Of a stretch of DNA of 64,000 bases, positions 1-10,545 are shown piece by piece. This DNA comes from Boswellia sacra (lineage: Eukaryota > Streptophyta > Magnoliopsida > Sapindales > Burseraceae). The position numbers and the translations under genes are program-made. Where the stretch lies: positions 72,001-136,000 of the forward strand of contig SNVD02004462.1 in the NCBI GenBank assembly GCA_013180625.2, in the 5' to 3' direction. The notes beneath the pieces were generated by a model. The model was given only the letters and a program-made list of their open reading frames with translations. It was not told the origin of the DNA and made no database searches. The first letter of the stretch is position 1, and each line of letters opens with the position of its first letter.

Positions 1-25
1 TCTTTATCCTCCACTTCAATGTGCA

Positions 26-529
26 TTACATAATCTTCACTAAAATTGCTAGCAACATAAGGAACACTATGTAGAAAAACAACTTGTTGATAATGATTGT
101 ATTCTTCATTTTTTCAGTCATTTCCATCAGCACTTCATATATGTGTAACAAATGATTCATGTCATCTTGCATCTTTGACAAAATGGATGCAATGTTGTTC
201 ACTCTTGGCATTCTCTCATTTTCCACATCAACTCCAACCAATTCAACATCACTGTTGACTTCTTGTTCATCAGGCTCCCACCATTTGTAGAAATTGCATT
301 GACCATTCTTGCATATGAAATACAACTTCCCAGGGTTGTTTGCTGACTCTGAAATCATAACCGCTGCCTTGGAACCACATTTGCACCGCCTGTTTTTAAA
401 TTTGATAATGTTACCGTTAAGCATTTTAAACCTACCTCTTGCTTCACTGTGTGATGTATTCCTGTACTGCCTTGCATTACTTGAGCTTCCTTGACTCATT
501 TCTACACTTGTGGATTGCTTCGATGTCAT
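26..529 (-). CDS. GRF-type zinc-finger protein with C-terminal membrane segment
   Basis: Open frame of 167 codons starting with ATG at 529. Residues 48-85 fit the plant GRF zinc finger: a CxC pair (C49, C51), then C73 and C78, followed by an aromatic YKWW block at 81-84. In the family this small domain is thought to bind single-stranded nucleic acid. Residues about 118-142 look helical/coiled, and the last 22 residues (about 145-166) are a hydrophobic stretch that would be a tail anchor. The first 40 residues are Ser/Thr/Asn-rich. This arrangement (GRF finger plus coiled coil plus C-terminal hydrophobic helix) is typical of the very numerous small At4g04775-like plant proteins, many of which sit next to or inside Mutator-like transposons. 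No transposase is visible here because the window starts just beyond the stop codon. It could be a host gene or a transposon passenger. Confidence 0.7.
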   Translation of the reverse strand: MTSKQSTSVEMSQGSSSNARQYRNTSHSEARGRFKMLNGNIIKFKNRRCKCGSKAAVMISESANNPGKLYFICKNGQCNFYKWWEPDEQEVNSDVELVGVDVENERMPRVNNIASILSKMQDDMNHLLHIYEVLMEMTEKMKNTIIINKLFFYIVFLMLLAILVKIM

Positions 530-559
530 TTCATTGAACCTTACAATGCTTGATCTAAG

Positions 560-790
560 TCTCTTGCTTTGTTGTTGCTTGGTGTGTAAATGAAGTGTGT
601 TGCTTGGTGTGTAAATGAAGTGTGTTGCTTGCTTTGCTGTTGCTTGGTGTGTAAAAGCTTCTTGCTGTGTACGATGAAGTTTGTTAAGGAAGTGTTCAGG
701 GTTGCTTAATGTGATAGCTTCTTGCTATGTAAGATGAAATGTGTTGAAGAAGTGTTCAAGGTTGTTTAGTGTAAAAGTTGGCTGTGAATA
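560..790. repeat. Short tandem duplications upstream of the GRF ORF
   Basis: A 24-bp unit beginning ttgcttggtgtgtaaatgaa occurs twice back to back near 573-621 and again in part at about 630-650. A second unit of about 60 bp, starting at gcttcttgct, is repeated at about 656-715 and 716-777. The repeats lie within 250 bp of the GRF start codon, so they would be in its 5' leader or promoter. Confidence 0.6.
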
Positions 791-2230
791 GTGATATAGT
801 TGAGCAAAAATGAATTTGATTTCTGCCAGTTAATGGAGATTTAGCTGGTTTTACCCAGCTTTTTATAATGATCACAGGAGCATGCAAGGGCCAACGGTCA
901 CATTCCAACGGCTTTATTCAATTTCAGAACATTCAGGGGTAAAATAGTCATTTTGTTGGCCATATGTGCAACCAACACAGCATATTTTATTAACATTGCA
1001 GGGCCAAATCCGTCAATTCATGTGTAATTGTATTTTTATTGGGAAAACATGTTTATATATGAAGTAGGTTCAAGGGTATTTACGTAATTGAATAAGAATT
1101 GGATGGAAAAATGACATCATTTAACGGGCCAGTTAACCAAAGGGTGGTCTATGATTGAATTTTTAAAAGGTAGGGACTGTATTTACACAAAAATGTAAAA
1201 TGCATTTCTGGACGATAATAAGTCAAAACGTAGGGGTATTTTGTGACATTTTCCCAAATTTAAATTGTACTCAACACATCATCGCATGCACGGCTTACTG
1301 TATGAAATTTTATACAGTGAGAGAGCGAGCAAGAAGGACTCTAATGCTCCCAAGCGTCCTCCTACTGCTTTCTTTATCTTCATGTAACTCTTGTATATTT
1401 ATTTTTCACGTCATTACTTTCACTTCCTCTTCAACGTTTTTTTTTTCTTTTTCAGTTTTCACTGTTTTTGTTGCATTTGGTATAGCTTCAATAACTGTTT
1501 GATGTGGTCTGCAAAACAGGGAGGACTTCAGAAAGTCATACAAGGAGAACTTTCCTGATAACAAATCTGTTTCAGTTGTAAGATTCAGAACGCCAATAAA
1601 AAATAATTCTTACCATCTGTTTGGTTGCCGAAGAAAAATAGAAATCAGATTGCATTCTTTTTTTTTTTAAATTTTGAAATATGAGAAAGTTGAAATTCAT
1701 ATTTATTGCTTCCGTTTTGTTGAAAGAAAGAGAATTGTTAAAAAATAAAAACAACGATTGCAAGTAAGATATTTCTTTTCTTTTCTTTTTTTGCCCTTGT
1801 TTTGAATTGATTTGTGCTTAGTACGTCTTTCGGGATTGTGAATTTCAAGCGTATTAAGATGATCATTCGGGGTTGTGAATTTCAAGCGTATTAAGGTGAT
1901 CGTTCTGGAATGACTCTGCAGTTGGGTATATGAATACATTTTTGGCATGATAAATGTAGGGACTTTTGAGTTAGGTTTATATTGTTGCCAGTCAATTTTG
2001 TGATTTGGGGCTTCTGTAGTTTGTTGATATTAGAGAAAACATTTAGTTTGTGTGGTGTTGCTTTTGGCCATGTAGCAAAGATCTTAAGAAATTGGTTGGG
2101 TGCAGTTTATGTTGCAACTTCTTGCTGTTAAATTTTCTGTAGTTTGTTGATGTTGGTTTTAGGGATGTGACACAAAACATTAGACTCTGTTTGCTTTTGG
2201 GGCATGCAATAATTTGTGCTTGTCAACCAG
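791..2230. other. Non-coding stretch with a 37-bp tandem duplication
   Basis: No convincing gene. Positions 840-1260 contain phrases such as tagggactgtatt and taggggtattttgtgac that resemble the ends of plant DNA transposons, but I found no matching inverted partner. A 37-bp unit starting ttcggg is duplicated at 1829-1902 with a few mismatches. The 100-codon open frame at 1200-1502 has no recognisable domain and looks like chance. Confidence 0.5.
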
Positions 2231-2386
2231 GCTGCGGGTATTCCAAAGAAACTGGCACCAACTATTGGCGTTGTTGATCATCGTCGTAAGAATTGGTCTT
2301 TTGAGGGTCTTCAAGCTAATGTTCAGAGACTGAAGACATACAAGGCCAAGTTGGTTGTCTTCCCAAAACGTGCTTGGAAGTTCAAG
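2231..2386 (+). pseudogene. RPL13: Isolated internal exon of cytosolic ribosomal protein L13
   Basis: The 52 codons at 2231-2386 closely match the central part of plant 60S ribosomal protein eL13 ([13 protein letters not shown]..., DHRRKN..., [17 protein letters not shown]). The block is bordered by a plausible splice acceptor (ccag at 2227-2230) and donor (gtaatt from 2387), so it was copied from genomic DNA and not from mRNA. One codon is missing before the DHRR motif, and two positions that are Arg in the family are Trp here, each explicable as CGG to TGG. No other L13 exon is visible on either side. This is a gene fragment, either left by a rearrangement or captured by the CACTA-type repeat about 550 bp downstream. 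L13 itself is a component of the large ribosomal subunit; this fragment is not expected to function. Confidence 0.85.
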
Positions 2387-2904
2387 GTAATTGGAAAATG
2401 GGAGATTTATTTTAGGTCAATTTGATGATGGAGGCTTATTTGTTTAATTGTACAATAATGACTTGTAAGTTTCTGTTAGAGATCTTGAGAAGCACTGGGG
2501 CCTAAGGCAAAATTGATTTTTTTGAATTGTTTAATTTTGTAATTTGAATATTTTTATATTGTATATTTGATATTAATTAATTTTTTTTACATAAATCTTT
2601 TAAAAATTTCATTTGAATTAATTATTGGTTAAAATTAAATAGGATTATATTTAATAGATTTAATATAAAATAATAATTAGTATTAATTCTTAAAGATAAG
2701 GGTAAAATGGTAATTTTATTAACATTAAATTAAGTGAAGAATAAAATTTTATAAAACCTAAAATTAGGGGTAAATGTGTCATATTAGTAAATCTATTACC
2801 AAAGCAAAATGATCAATTTTAAAGAATTTCAAATTATGGGTAAATTGATAATTTTAACAAAATTTAAAATTTGGTTAAATTTGTAATTTTATGCAAAATT
2901 ATTT

Positions 2905-3155
2905 TTTAGACGTGATTTAGTCTTTTGCGGCGGCTAAAGTAGCCGACGTAAATGAGCTGATGTAAATGGTCTTTTAAGGCGGGGAGGATGCCGCCGCAAG
3001 AGACCTTGCCCTTGCCGTAAATGACTTATTGGGCCGACGTAAGAAATTTACGGCCCGTTTTACTTGCGTCGGGCCCAAATCCGCCGTTAGGCCGTCGCAA
3101 AAGGTCTTTTGGGGCGGCAAAGTAGCCGCCGCAAATGACCCATTTTTTAGTAGTA
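2905..3155. mobile_element. CACTA-type terminus with GC-rich subterminal repeats
   Basis: In an AT-rich neighbourhood this 250-bp block carries repeated motifs built on gcggcggc and cgtaaatgacc in both orientations. It ends attttttagtagta, which on the opposite strand is one base away from the start CACTACTAAAAA of the large element at 10387. Subterminal motifs of the same style (tttacggcgg) occur at both ends of that element. The partner terminus was not found, so this is either a truncated element or one whose 5' end has decayed. Confidence 0.5.
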
Positions 3156-4299
3156 TGGTGGTGAAAATGGAAGAAGAAGATAGATTAGGTGGCTGAAATG
3201 CAAATTGGTGATGACCAAGGCCAATGGCTTACAGGTGTGGGCGTCTATGGTGGTGAAAGAAGGAAGGGCAAGGCAGTGATGTTCAATACTCAAGAGTGAG
3301 CGACGGTAGGGAGGAAGAGGAAGTATGGCGATGGAGACTAGAGAGTGAGAGAGAAGAAAGAGACTAGGTTAGAATGATTTAGGGTTTGAAAATAAGAAAG
3401 GTATATTTTATATTCCAAATTCCATGAGGTAAGCTACATGATATGTCATGTAAGTAGCTAATAAAATTATGACACATGGGAGTTTTTATTCTTTTTTTTT
3501 TTAATTTGATCAGGTCAGGTATATATCGGGTCTTAATGCTTCTACCCAATTATTTACCAAATAACATTAGGTCTTATATTAAATACCCGAAATCAGATCT
3601 ACAAAACATAACACCCTACCAAACCCGCCTCAGGTCAAATCGAGTCGGGCAAAAGTGTCCACCCCTACATGCACCTGCACCAAATATATAATATTGTTTT
3701 CAAAAAACAAAAAAATACATAATATATATTATTTATGTACTTTATTTACTCAATTCAAGCTAACCTATTAAATATTAGGTATTCCTTTCTTATTTTCTAC
3801 CGATGATCTGAGGTATTGAGTTGAAGGACCACCTTTATTTACTCAATTGATTTCTTTTTCTTTGTTACATTCCCTTCATGGTTTAACCTCAGCATTTATT
3901 CAATTCACTTTCTTTTAACATCTCATTGCTTGGAAATTTATAATAAGTGTTGTACATTACACATGTTAAGCCTAAAGTGTAAGTATTGGCCATGTAATAT
4001 TTGATTTCTAGTGGGATTCACTTTTGTAAGCACAGCTACATTGACTCCAGCAAATTCATAAATCCATCTGGGCATTGAAGTCATGAGTGCTGTCATTAAT
4101 TACTCTAGAAAAATTAAAACATTTCTTTTTCTGTGGAATAGACCAAGTCAGAAGATGTGAAGCTGCACATGTTGTTGCATGCTAAGGTACTATCAGCCAA
4201 ACAGCCACGGACTTATCAAATATGGGGATTTTTCGATTATTTCCCCTTTTTTTGAGGTAAAATATAGGGGTAGGGGGAGAAATTGCACGTCTAGGGAAA
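3156..4299. other. Intergenic DNA, no gene recognised
   Basis: Purine-rich at 3160-3360, then AT-rich. Around 3505-3665 there are repeated RGGTC/GGGTC-type words (caggtcaggta, cgagtcgggc) ending near gtgtccacccctac, a motif often seen in non-autonomous plant repeats, but no terminal repeats or target duplication could be defined. Confidence 0.4.
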
Positions 4300-5415
4300 A
4301 CTACACTTGCACTACAAGGGAAAATTTTGGTGAAAATTTGGTATCTGGGGAGAGTAAGACATCATTCAATCCAGGTGCAGAAATGCAAAACCCGCACCCA
4401 CACCTGGATTTTACTATCCCTAGTAACATTCCATTTTTCTCAGTTTTATCTTCGGTATGGTTTGTTCTTTCCTTAACTCTTTTAGGTGCTCTATACTCAG
4501 ATGCATAATGACCATACTTTTGGTAATTATAGCATCTAATGTGAGCTTTGCATCCATCCATATAACGTTCATACTTCTAACAAGTGAAACATTTAACTTG
4601 AGATCTCTTATTTCTTGAGTTTGAATTTTCTCTCCCACGAACTCTTGCAGCATTTTCTCTTTAGTCATTATTGTTGTTAGTAGTGGAATTATTATTCCCA
4701 CCTTGTCCACGACCTTGATTTCCACCTCGTCCTCAGCCTCGACCACGTTGACTCCTTTCATTGCCATGTTTTTCTTCCTTCTTTTTAATTTGTTTCTTAA
4801 GAAGTTATTTTGAGACGCTTTATCTTTTATATTTCTCTTTGTGTGCTTGTAATGTAACTTCAAGTTCGTCAATTATCATCCCTTCCAGTTTGTCACCTTG
4901 TTCAAGAATTTGAACTGTGGTGTTAAATGATGAATCCAAAGAGCGAAGTATCTTCTCTGTAATTCTTGCATCTTCCAATTTCTCACCATTTCTTATCAAT
5001 TGATTTGAAACAATCAAAACTCTCGAAAAATAACCAGAGATGGATTCACCTTCCTTCATATGTAACAATTCAAACTCGCCTCTTAAAGTTTGAAGACGCA
5101 CCTTTTTTAACATTTTCTTGTCCTCCATGTGATTTTTCAATCTTTTCCCATAGTATTTTAGCAGAGTCTCCATCACCATACTTTTCAAGTTCACCATCAT
5201 CCAATGCATCTTGGATGAATGAGTGAGCTTTTACATTTAGTTTTTTAGTTTTTTCAAATCACTCTTTTTTTTGTTGAGATAGCGCTTCAATATCTTGAGG
5301 AATATCAAAGCCTTTTCCAACAATTTCTCAAAGACCATTCCCTTCAAGAATTGATTTCACCCTAATACACTACATTTCATATGTATTCTCTTTCAATTTT
5401 GGAATTCGAATCGAA
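4300..5415 (-). pseudogene. Decayed gag of a Tork/TNT1-type copia element
   Basis: Reading the minus strand from about 5415 to 4300, the frames in turn give a UBN2-like gag: a segment ending in ...IQDALDD around 5220, then KVRLQTLRGEF and HMKEGESISGYFSRVL, ILRSLD, and a Lys-rich tail at about 4830. It finishes with a zinc knuckle near 4500 that reads CYNYQKYGHYASEY, so two of its cysteines have become tyrosine. At least two frameshifts and several stops separate the pieces; one stop near 5330 sits where the family has tryptophan (TGG to TGA). The frame ends around 4300 with no protease, integrase or RT, so only the 5' quarter of the element survives. Gag would have packaged the retrotransposon RNA; this copy cannot. 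Confidence 0.85.
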
Positions 5416-5945
5416 ATCATATTGCTAATGCTAATGTAGGAGTCAAACTATCACAAACAAAATCTTTTGGATCAAACTGAAATTCTGCACACAATGGACT
5501 CAAATAAATATTTTTAGCTTTAGGGGCTTATCGATATTTTCAACATCTGAGGAATATAATGATATTTTTTGGATCAGGGGGCCGATTGACATTTTTTTAT
5601 CCAAATCACAAACAGACAGTTTTTCGACGTCTAAACATGTTAACTCTTGTTGGGGTTTGTAAATCTGCCGATTCTAGGTTGATCTAGACCAGTGTCGTCG
5701 TCTCACTTGCTGGATTCTAGCGACTTTCACGACAAAAACGTTTTTGCAACTTGTTTTTTGTGTTTCGACCAAGAAATGAAACTTGTAGATTGCTGTCTAA
5801 TCCATCTAATGACGGTGGAGATGAGATCTCATTTGTCGGTTGGCAAATTTTTGATGACTGTTCGGTAGCTTTCCAATGAATTTTGGCTGACAGCGAACCT
5901 TAACTGTTGATGGCATAGGACTTTCCTTTTCCTTCACTCTCTTGT

Positions 5946-5958
5946 GGCTTTGATACCA
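5946..5958 (-). other. Primer-binding site, initiator methionine tRNA type
   Basis: On the minus strand the sequence reads TGGTATCAAAGCC, matching the copia primer site TGGTATCAGAGC except for one base. It lies a few bases downstream of the LTR at 5961-6207 and upstream of the decayed gag, fixing the orientation of this element. Confidence 0.8.
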
Positions 5959-5960
5959 CT

Positions 5961-6207
5961 TTTTTCGAGAATATTGCACGAGAATGTTGAAAACACACTC
6001 TTTTATTCCATGAATCTTTATTTCTACACACACACATAAATAAATAACAAAACACATTATTTATATAATAGACTCAATCTAATCCCACAAGGAATGCAAA
6101 TCCTACTTGTATAATACCTATGATTCCTATTTAAACACGATTTTAAATTTTCCTAAACAAAATCCTTTTCCTAAACCAAATTAAACAAACATAATCCTAC
6201 TCTAACA
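5961..6207 (-). mobile_element. 5' LTR of the Tork/TNT1-type copia element
   Basis: On the minus strand it starts TGTTAGAGTAGGATT at 6207 and ends just before the primer-binding site, about 247 bp, a usual length for this lineage. The last bases (cgaaaaaag) no longer show the expected CA. The LTR start is only about 60 bp downstream of the UGT stop codon, so the UGT 3' UTR probably runs into, or uses poly(A) signals of, the LTR. Confidence 0.75.
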
Positions 6208-6267
6208 AGAATTCTAACTTAAGCTTTGTTTAAACTTCCATCATCAGATGGATTGATGTAAAAATTC

Positions 6268-7740
6268 TCATATGTCATCTTTCCCTTGTTGAATGATATC
6301 TTCAATTAACGAAGTAACATTACGGTAAGAAGACCCTCCTTCTGCTATTGCAAATTTTGCCATTTCTGCAAGCTTTCTTGCTTCTTTCTTTATCTCTTCA
6401 CAATTCATTACCTTCTCTAGAGCTTCCTTAACTTGCGCATTCTTCACCAACACCCCAAACTTCTCTTCCTCCCCTAGATGCACCAGAATTTCAGCCCCTA
6501 CTGACACACCGATTTTTAATACTTGTACGACCAACTTCTCATTGAAGAATTGTTCAGCAAACATAGGCCATGTAACCATTGGCACGCCAGCGCAAATTCC
6601 CTCCAGCGTAGAGTTCCAGCCACAATGTGTTAAGAAAACTCCGATTGCTGGATGTGATAGAATTAGGACTTGTGGTGCCCAACCTCTTATCAATAGGCCT
6701 CTTCCTTTTACTCTCTCTACAAACCCATCTTCTTCTAACCATTTCTCCATGTCTTCTCTTTTGTAGGCTCCTCTTATAACCCAAATAAATGGCCTGTTTG
6801 TAGCTTCTAAGCCTAGACCAAGTTCTATTAATTGTGGAGGTGTTAGACGATTGAGACTTCCGAAACAAGCATAAATTACAGAGTTTGGAGGCTTTGAATC
6901 GAGCCACTCCAAGTACTGATTCACATGATCGGTTGAGGCTTTGTAACCCCTTTGAGCCTTGTCTAAGTTTTCCTGGTTACAAAGTGATACTGGACCAATG
7001 CACCAAACCTTATATCCTGTCGCAATTTTATATCTTTTGATATATTCCGCTTCCAACTCTTCAAAACTGTTTACCAGAATCCCGTATGCTGCTGCTTCAG
7101 CCGCTGTTATCTCTTGTCGAATACTTTGTAAATCCGTACTCGAACCTGGATTGAAGGCACTAGGCAGCTGGGTTTTTGTGAACTGAATTTCATCAGGCAA
7201 TCCTGGTACCACCAAAGACTCTGACTCAGAGACGCTCTCATGGACCTTGGATTTGTGTAAATTATGAGAGCACAAGAGATTGAAGAAATTTTTCCCATCA
7301 AATAAAATCCTTGGAATCTGAAACTTGGAAGCGGTTTCAGCTGTCCATGGAAGGTTTCTATCAGAAACTATACAACAGGGACTTGGTTTTAGCTTGCCAA
7401 ACAATTTTTCCACTGGTTCCTGCATCATATTCATTGCAAGAAAGAAATTTTTGAACAGGTCTCGTGAAGGAAGTTTGTCTGTACTTTCACAGCCTTCGGG
7501 CAAGCCAACCTCAGCTGAAGGAAACCTGACTTGAATCATTTTGATTGGTGAGCCAGCTTCAACCGAACGATCAATAATGTTACTAATTTGGGCAGCATTG
7601 ACAGGTGTGGTGATTAGGGTAACTAAAACGTTACGCTGTGCCAGTAGCTTGGCTATGTCTACCGCAGGGAGAAGATGGCCTTGACTCATTAGAGGTATCA
7701 ATAAGAAGTGAGGTTGGCAAGGTCGTGATTGAGAAGCCAT
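6268..7740 (-). CDS. UDP-glycosyltransferase, UGT73 (73C-like) type
   Basis: Intact single-exon gene of 490 codons, the usual length for plant family-1 UGTs. These cytosolic GT-B enzymes move a sugar from UDP-sugar to small acceptors such as hormones, flavonoids or triterpenes. The N-terminal catalytic His is H22 in SQGHLLP, with the partner Asp at D127 (IVSD). The PSPG box is complete at 354-397, from WAPQ through HCGWNS (372-377) to the final E396-Q397; Gln at the last position favours UDP-glucose. The N-terminal half (PLMSQGHLLPAVDIA, VRFPSAEVGLPEGCE, VVPGLPDEI) has the signature of group D, UGT73, most like UGT73C. The start ATG is the first in frame and follows a TATA-like box by about 60 bp. 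The residues after D127 (RNLPW) differ from the usual MCLPW-like sequence. The acceptor cannot be read from sequence. Confidence 0.94.
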   Translation of the reverse strand: MASQSRPCQPHFLLIPLMSQGHLLPAVDIAKLLAQRNVLVTLITTPVNAAQISNIIDRSVEAGSPIKMIQVRFPSAEVGLPEGCESTDKLPSRDLFKNFFLAMNMMQEPVEKLFGKLKPSPCCIVSDRNLPWTAETASKFQIPRILFDGKNFFNLLCSHNLHKSKVHESVSESESLVVPGLPDEIQFTKTQLPSAFNPGSSTDLQSIRQEITAAEAAAYGILVNSFEELEAEYIKRYKIATGYKVWCIGPVSLCNQENLDKAQRGYKASTDHVNQYLEWLDSKPPNSVIYACFGSLNRLTPPQLIELGLGLEATNRPFIWVIRGAYKREDMEKWLEEDGFVERVKGRGLLIRGWAPQVLILSHPAIGVFLTHCGWNSTLEGICAGVPMVTWPMFAEQFFNEKLVVQVLKIGVSVGAEILVHLGEEEKFGVLVKNAQVKEALEKVMNCEEIKKEARKLAEMAKFAIAEGGSSYRNVTSLIEDIIQQGKDDI

Positions 7741-7850
7741 TGATGCTTAATTCAAGTGTTTTAAAACGAACCCTGAATCTTCAAATAAGATCGCTAGAAT
7801 ATATACTTGTTATGTACGTGTTCTTAGGTCTTGTGACGTAGGAGCATACT
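7741..7850 (-). promoter_or_regulatory. Proximal promoter of the UGT gene
   Basis: Read toward the gene, there is a TATATAT box at 7805-7799, about 58 bp before the ATG, implying a short leader of roughly 25-30 nt. An ACGTG core lies at 7816-7820 and a TGACG core (as-1 half-site, bound by TGA bZIP factors) at 7834-7838. UGT73C genes are often stress- and xenobiotic-inducible through TGA factors, so the TGACG element is a plausible but untested control site. Confidence 0.5.
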
Positions 7851-9724
7851 TAAACTCATCGGGTACAACTATTAGAATGGGTTGACTATACACCGATCCC
7901 TAAGTATATTCTAAAGACCCATTACCGCAAACCTCACTCTTGGAAATTAACTTTGAAAATCTAAAATTCTAGATTTATTTTGAAAAAACGAAAAAACAAT
8001 TTATGAGATACATCCATAGATGTTTATATATTTAACATTTCTATGTAATTAATTAGGTACATATCTATCATTATTAGATGCATCCTAAAAAGTCTATAAA
8101 TAAGCTTGTAATCAAGTTAATATAGAAAAATCTCTCTCAAGTAAGAGACAAAAAGGTTGTAAATGTTTCCCTTCTTTCAAAACAAAAATCTTTGTGGAGC
8201 AAAAGCAAAAGCCCCCAAGGCAAGCCTAGCAAAAGCTAGGTGATGAAGAAGAAACTACGATCACAACATATATCGGTAAAGCACCAACATAAAAAACAAG
8301 GATCAAGGAATTGAAAAAGCGATGGAAACAATCTCAACAAAATTTGTAAAGAACCAAAGTCAATAGAGAAATCCTGTAGAAATCTTTTGTCAAGATATTC
8401 TTTTGTCTTTTTTGCGGAAATCTTTTTCTAAATGATTGATTTTGGTGAACTTGTTTGGTTAAAGTGTGAAACCATCAATTAAATTACTTAATTATGTAAA
8501 CATATTAAGCACTTCATAATAATTTAATTTAATGGCAATTTAGTAATGATTTTTCTTTCTATTATAAGAGGGTCACTACTTAAGTTACAATTATAGGAGA
8601 AATTTCGATGTAGCCACTTAAATTACAATCACGGCGTGCCATCTTAGCACGCGTGATGGTCAAACGCCTTACAATAGTTGTCATTATAATGCAGTGGCTC
8701 ACTCACGAATTTTCTGATCCGGAAGAGCCTTTTTTAAGTTGATGCCTGGAACTTTGTGTTGCAAGCAACCATATTAACTAGGCAGACTTACCACGCATGC
8801 GGAGTTGGATATTTTTTTCTTTTTAAAATCAAGAATGTAAATTATCACATATAATTTTGAAAATCTAACAAATATTCTTTATTGGTAACATTTGTTTAGT
8901 AAATTTCATTTAAATTAAATTTCACATATATACTCTTTGATAAGTGCATTTTTAAACAAAACGCACATAAGGTAATATATTTGAAAATAATGAATTATTT
9001 TATATTTAACAATATAAAATTTCGTTTAAACTCATATAATATTTACGTTATCATATTTATAAAATTTTGTAAAAATAATTTTACTATCATGAGCGTGAGA
9101 TTCACGGAACTTGAATATTACTTGTTTAACGCTTGCTCTTGACTGAAAATAGTAGTTCTCCATGTAAGACTTTCAACGCTAATATATTTTAAAATGCTTT
9201 ATAACTGATGTGATCGGTTAACTTGGTCAAAAAAGCGATGGACTTTGGTACGTACTTTGATTTGCTTTTTGCATGCCTCGAGGTTTGATTTTGACATTCT
9301 ACCAAACCTTGTTTTTCCAAATTTATTATGTTTAATTACTCAATTAGTTATTAAATCCCAACCAAATTATGTGAGTTAGATATAATCTTAAATTGAAATT
9401 ATTCACTTCGATGCATGCAAGACAAACAATTTTCAAAATAAGTAAATAAGATAGGCGTGGTGAAACGTGGCGGCTTTCCACCACTTCAATAATTGACGTG
9501 TCAATCCCTTGTTGTTCAATTCAGAGGCAATTTTGATTTCGCCATTTCATATAGCAGGGCCCTTTTTTTTGGTTCCATGTTTAGTGAATTCTGATTAGAT
9601 ACAAATTTGGCAAAATGTAATCGGTTACTTAAACAAGCTCTCGGCGGTGTAATCTTCTAAAAATACCGTGTATGTCCGTAACCTTAAATACATCGGTGAT
9701 CGAGATTTTTCATGTGTTACTCTA
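7851..9724. other. Intergenic DNA upstream of the UGT gene
   Basis: No gene recognised. A block at about 8000-8160 contains ctataaataagc and then a leader-like pyrimidine/purine region, so it may be an old solo LTR, but no TG...CA ends or flanking duplication could be fixed. The rest is AT-rich without clear repeats. Confidence 0.4.
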
Positions 9725-9899
9725 GGCTATGTTCTTTCTTATTTTCAAATCCTGTTTTCTGTGCTGCATATTTTTCAATACAATTTATATTTAATCTCAA
9801 CCACATATTCTTTTCAAAATTCAAAATAATTCAAAATCAACCACATATTCTTAAATTATTTTGAAAATAAAAACACATGAAATAAGAAAGAACACACCC
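9725..9899. mobile_element. Probable MITE defined by terminal inverted repeats
   Basis: The left arm ggctatgttctttcttattt (9725-9744) is matched in inverted orientation by gaaataagaaagaacacaccc (about 9879-9899), giving a roughly 20-bp imperfect terminal inverted repeat around a 175-bp AT-rich core. The core has an internal direct repeat (caaccacatattctt, twice). No coding capacity. The target duplication is not certain, so the superfamily is left open. Confidence 0.45.
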
Positions 9900-9944
9900 T
9901 TATTTTCTCCTACCAAAGATATTTATGTATATCTGACATATACA

Positions 9945-10215
9945 TATTATATCATTTTGTTTATATACTACATCTAATAAACCATGAATTATCACGTAAT
10001 ACCATTTTATTATCAATTTAATTAAATTTTGCTTTTTTCTTTTAAATTATCCCACTTAATTTTTTTAAAAAAATTTTGGGCCCTTTATGATCTCTCTCTT
10101 ATTTTGAAATTTATAGTAGTTCCTTTCACTATAAATAATTTTTCAAAAATATCTTATTAATTAATCTTCAAGTTTTCTAATATTTTTGTTTTAATAACTT
10201 TTTCTCAATAGAAAG
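9945..10215 (+). repeat. Left copy of an inverted repeat pair flanking the CACTA element
   Basis: This AT-rich 270-bp segment aligns by eye, in reverse complement, with about 22170-22470. Shared landmarks in the same order are ttattatcaattta, a poly-T/A run, ctctctcttattttgaaattta, aattaatcttcaag and taataac. The complete CACTA element lies between the two copies. Each copy could be a member of one MITE family, or the pair could be the long terminal repeats of an older element. Confidence 0.6.
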
Positions 10216-10386
10216 GAAAGTAACGACATTGGATTCATGTAGAGTTCCTTCCTACCAAAACAAAGGTTTCTAATCCATACTAGTTTTGCTTCCCTGAAAA
10301 TACCATAGAAATTTTCTTCTTTTTCTTTAAAGTAAAATATAAATTATATAATTTGTATAATATTATTGTTGTTTATATTCAGACTA

Positions 10387-10545
10387 CACTACTAAAAAGA
10401 GAACCATTTACTACAATCATTTACGGCGGGCTGTGAGAAATGCAGTAGAAAATCATTTGTGGCGGGTAACCACGGTCGTAGTTGATATATGTTGTACATT
10501 TACGGCGGTTTTTAAAGGCCCGTGGTAAATTATTTAGACTAATTT
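10387..10545. promoter_or_regulatory. Left terminus and subterminal repeats of the CACTA element
   Basis: After the CACTACT end come repeated words atttacggcgg, atttgtggcggg and atttacggcggt, the kind of subterminal sites bound by the accessory transposon protein. The equivalent block at the right end is 21535-21847. Confidence 0.75.

Noticed and set aside
1200..1502. 100-codon plus-strand frame
   Set aside because: No recognisable domain or splice context; low-complexity Ser/Leu/Phe.
4311..4330. CACTACAAGGGAAAA, a possible CACTA terminus
   Set aside because: No inverted partner within several kb, no subterminal repeats, and it lies next to decayed gag sequence; probably chance.
6542..7534. 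Plus-strand and alternate minus-strand frames across the UGT
   Set aside because: Shadows of the intact glycosyltransferase frame.
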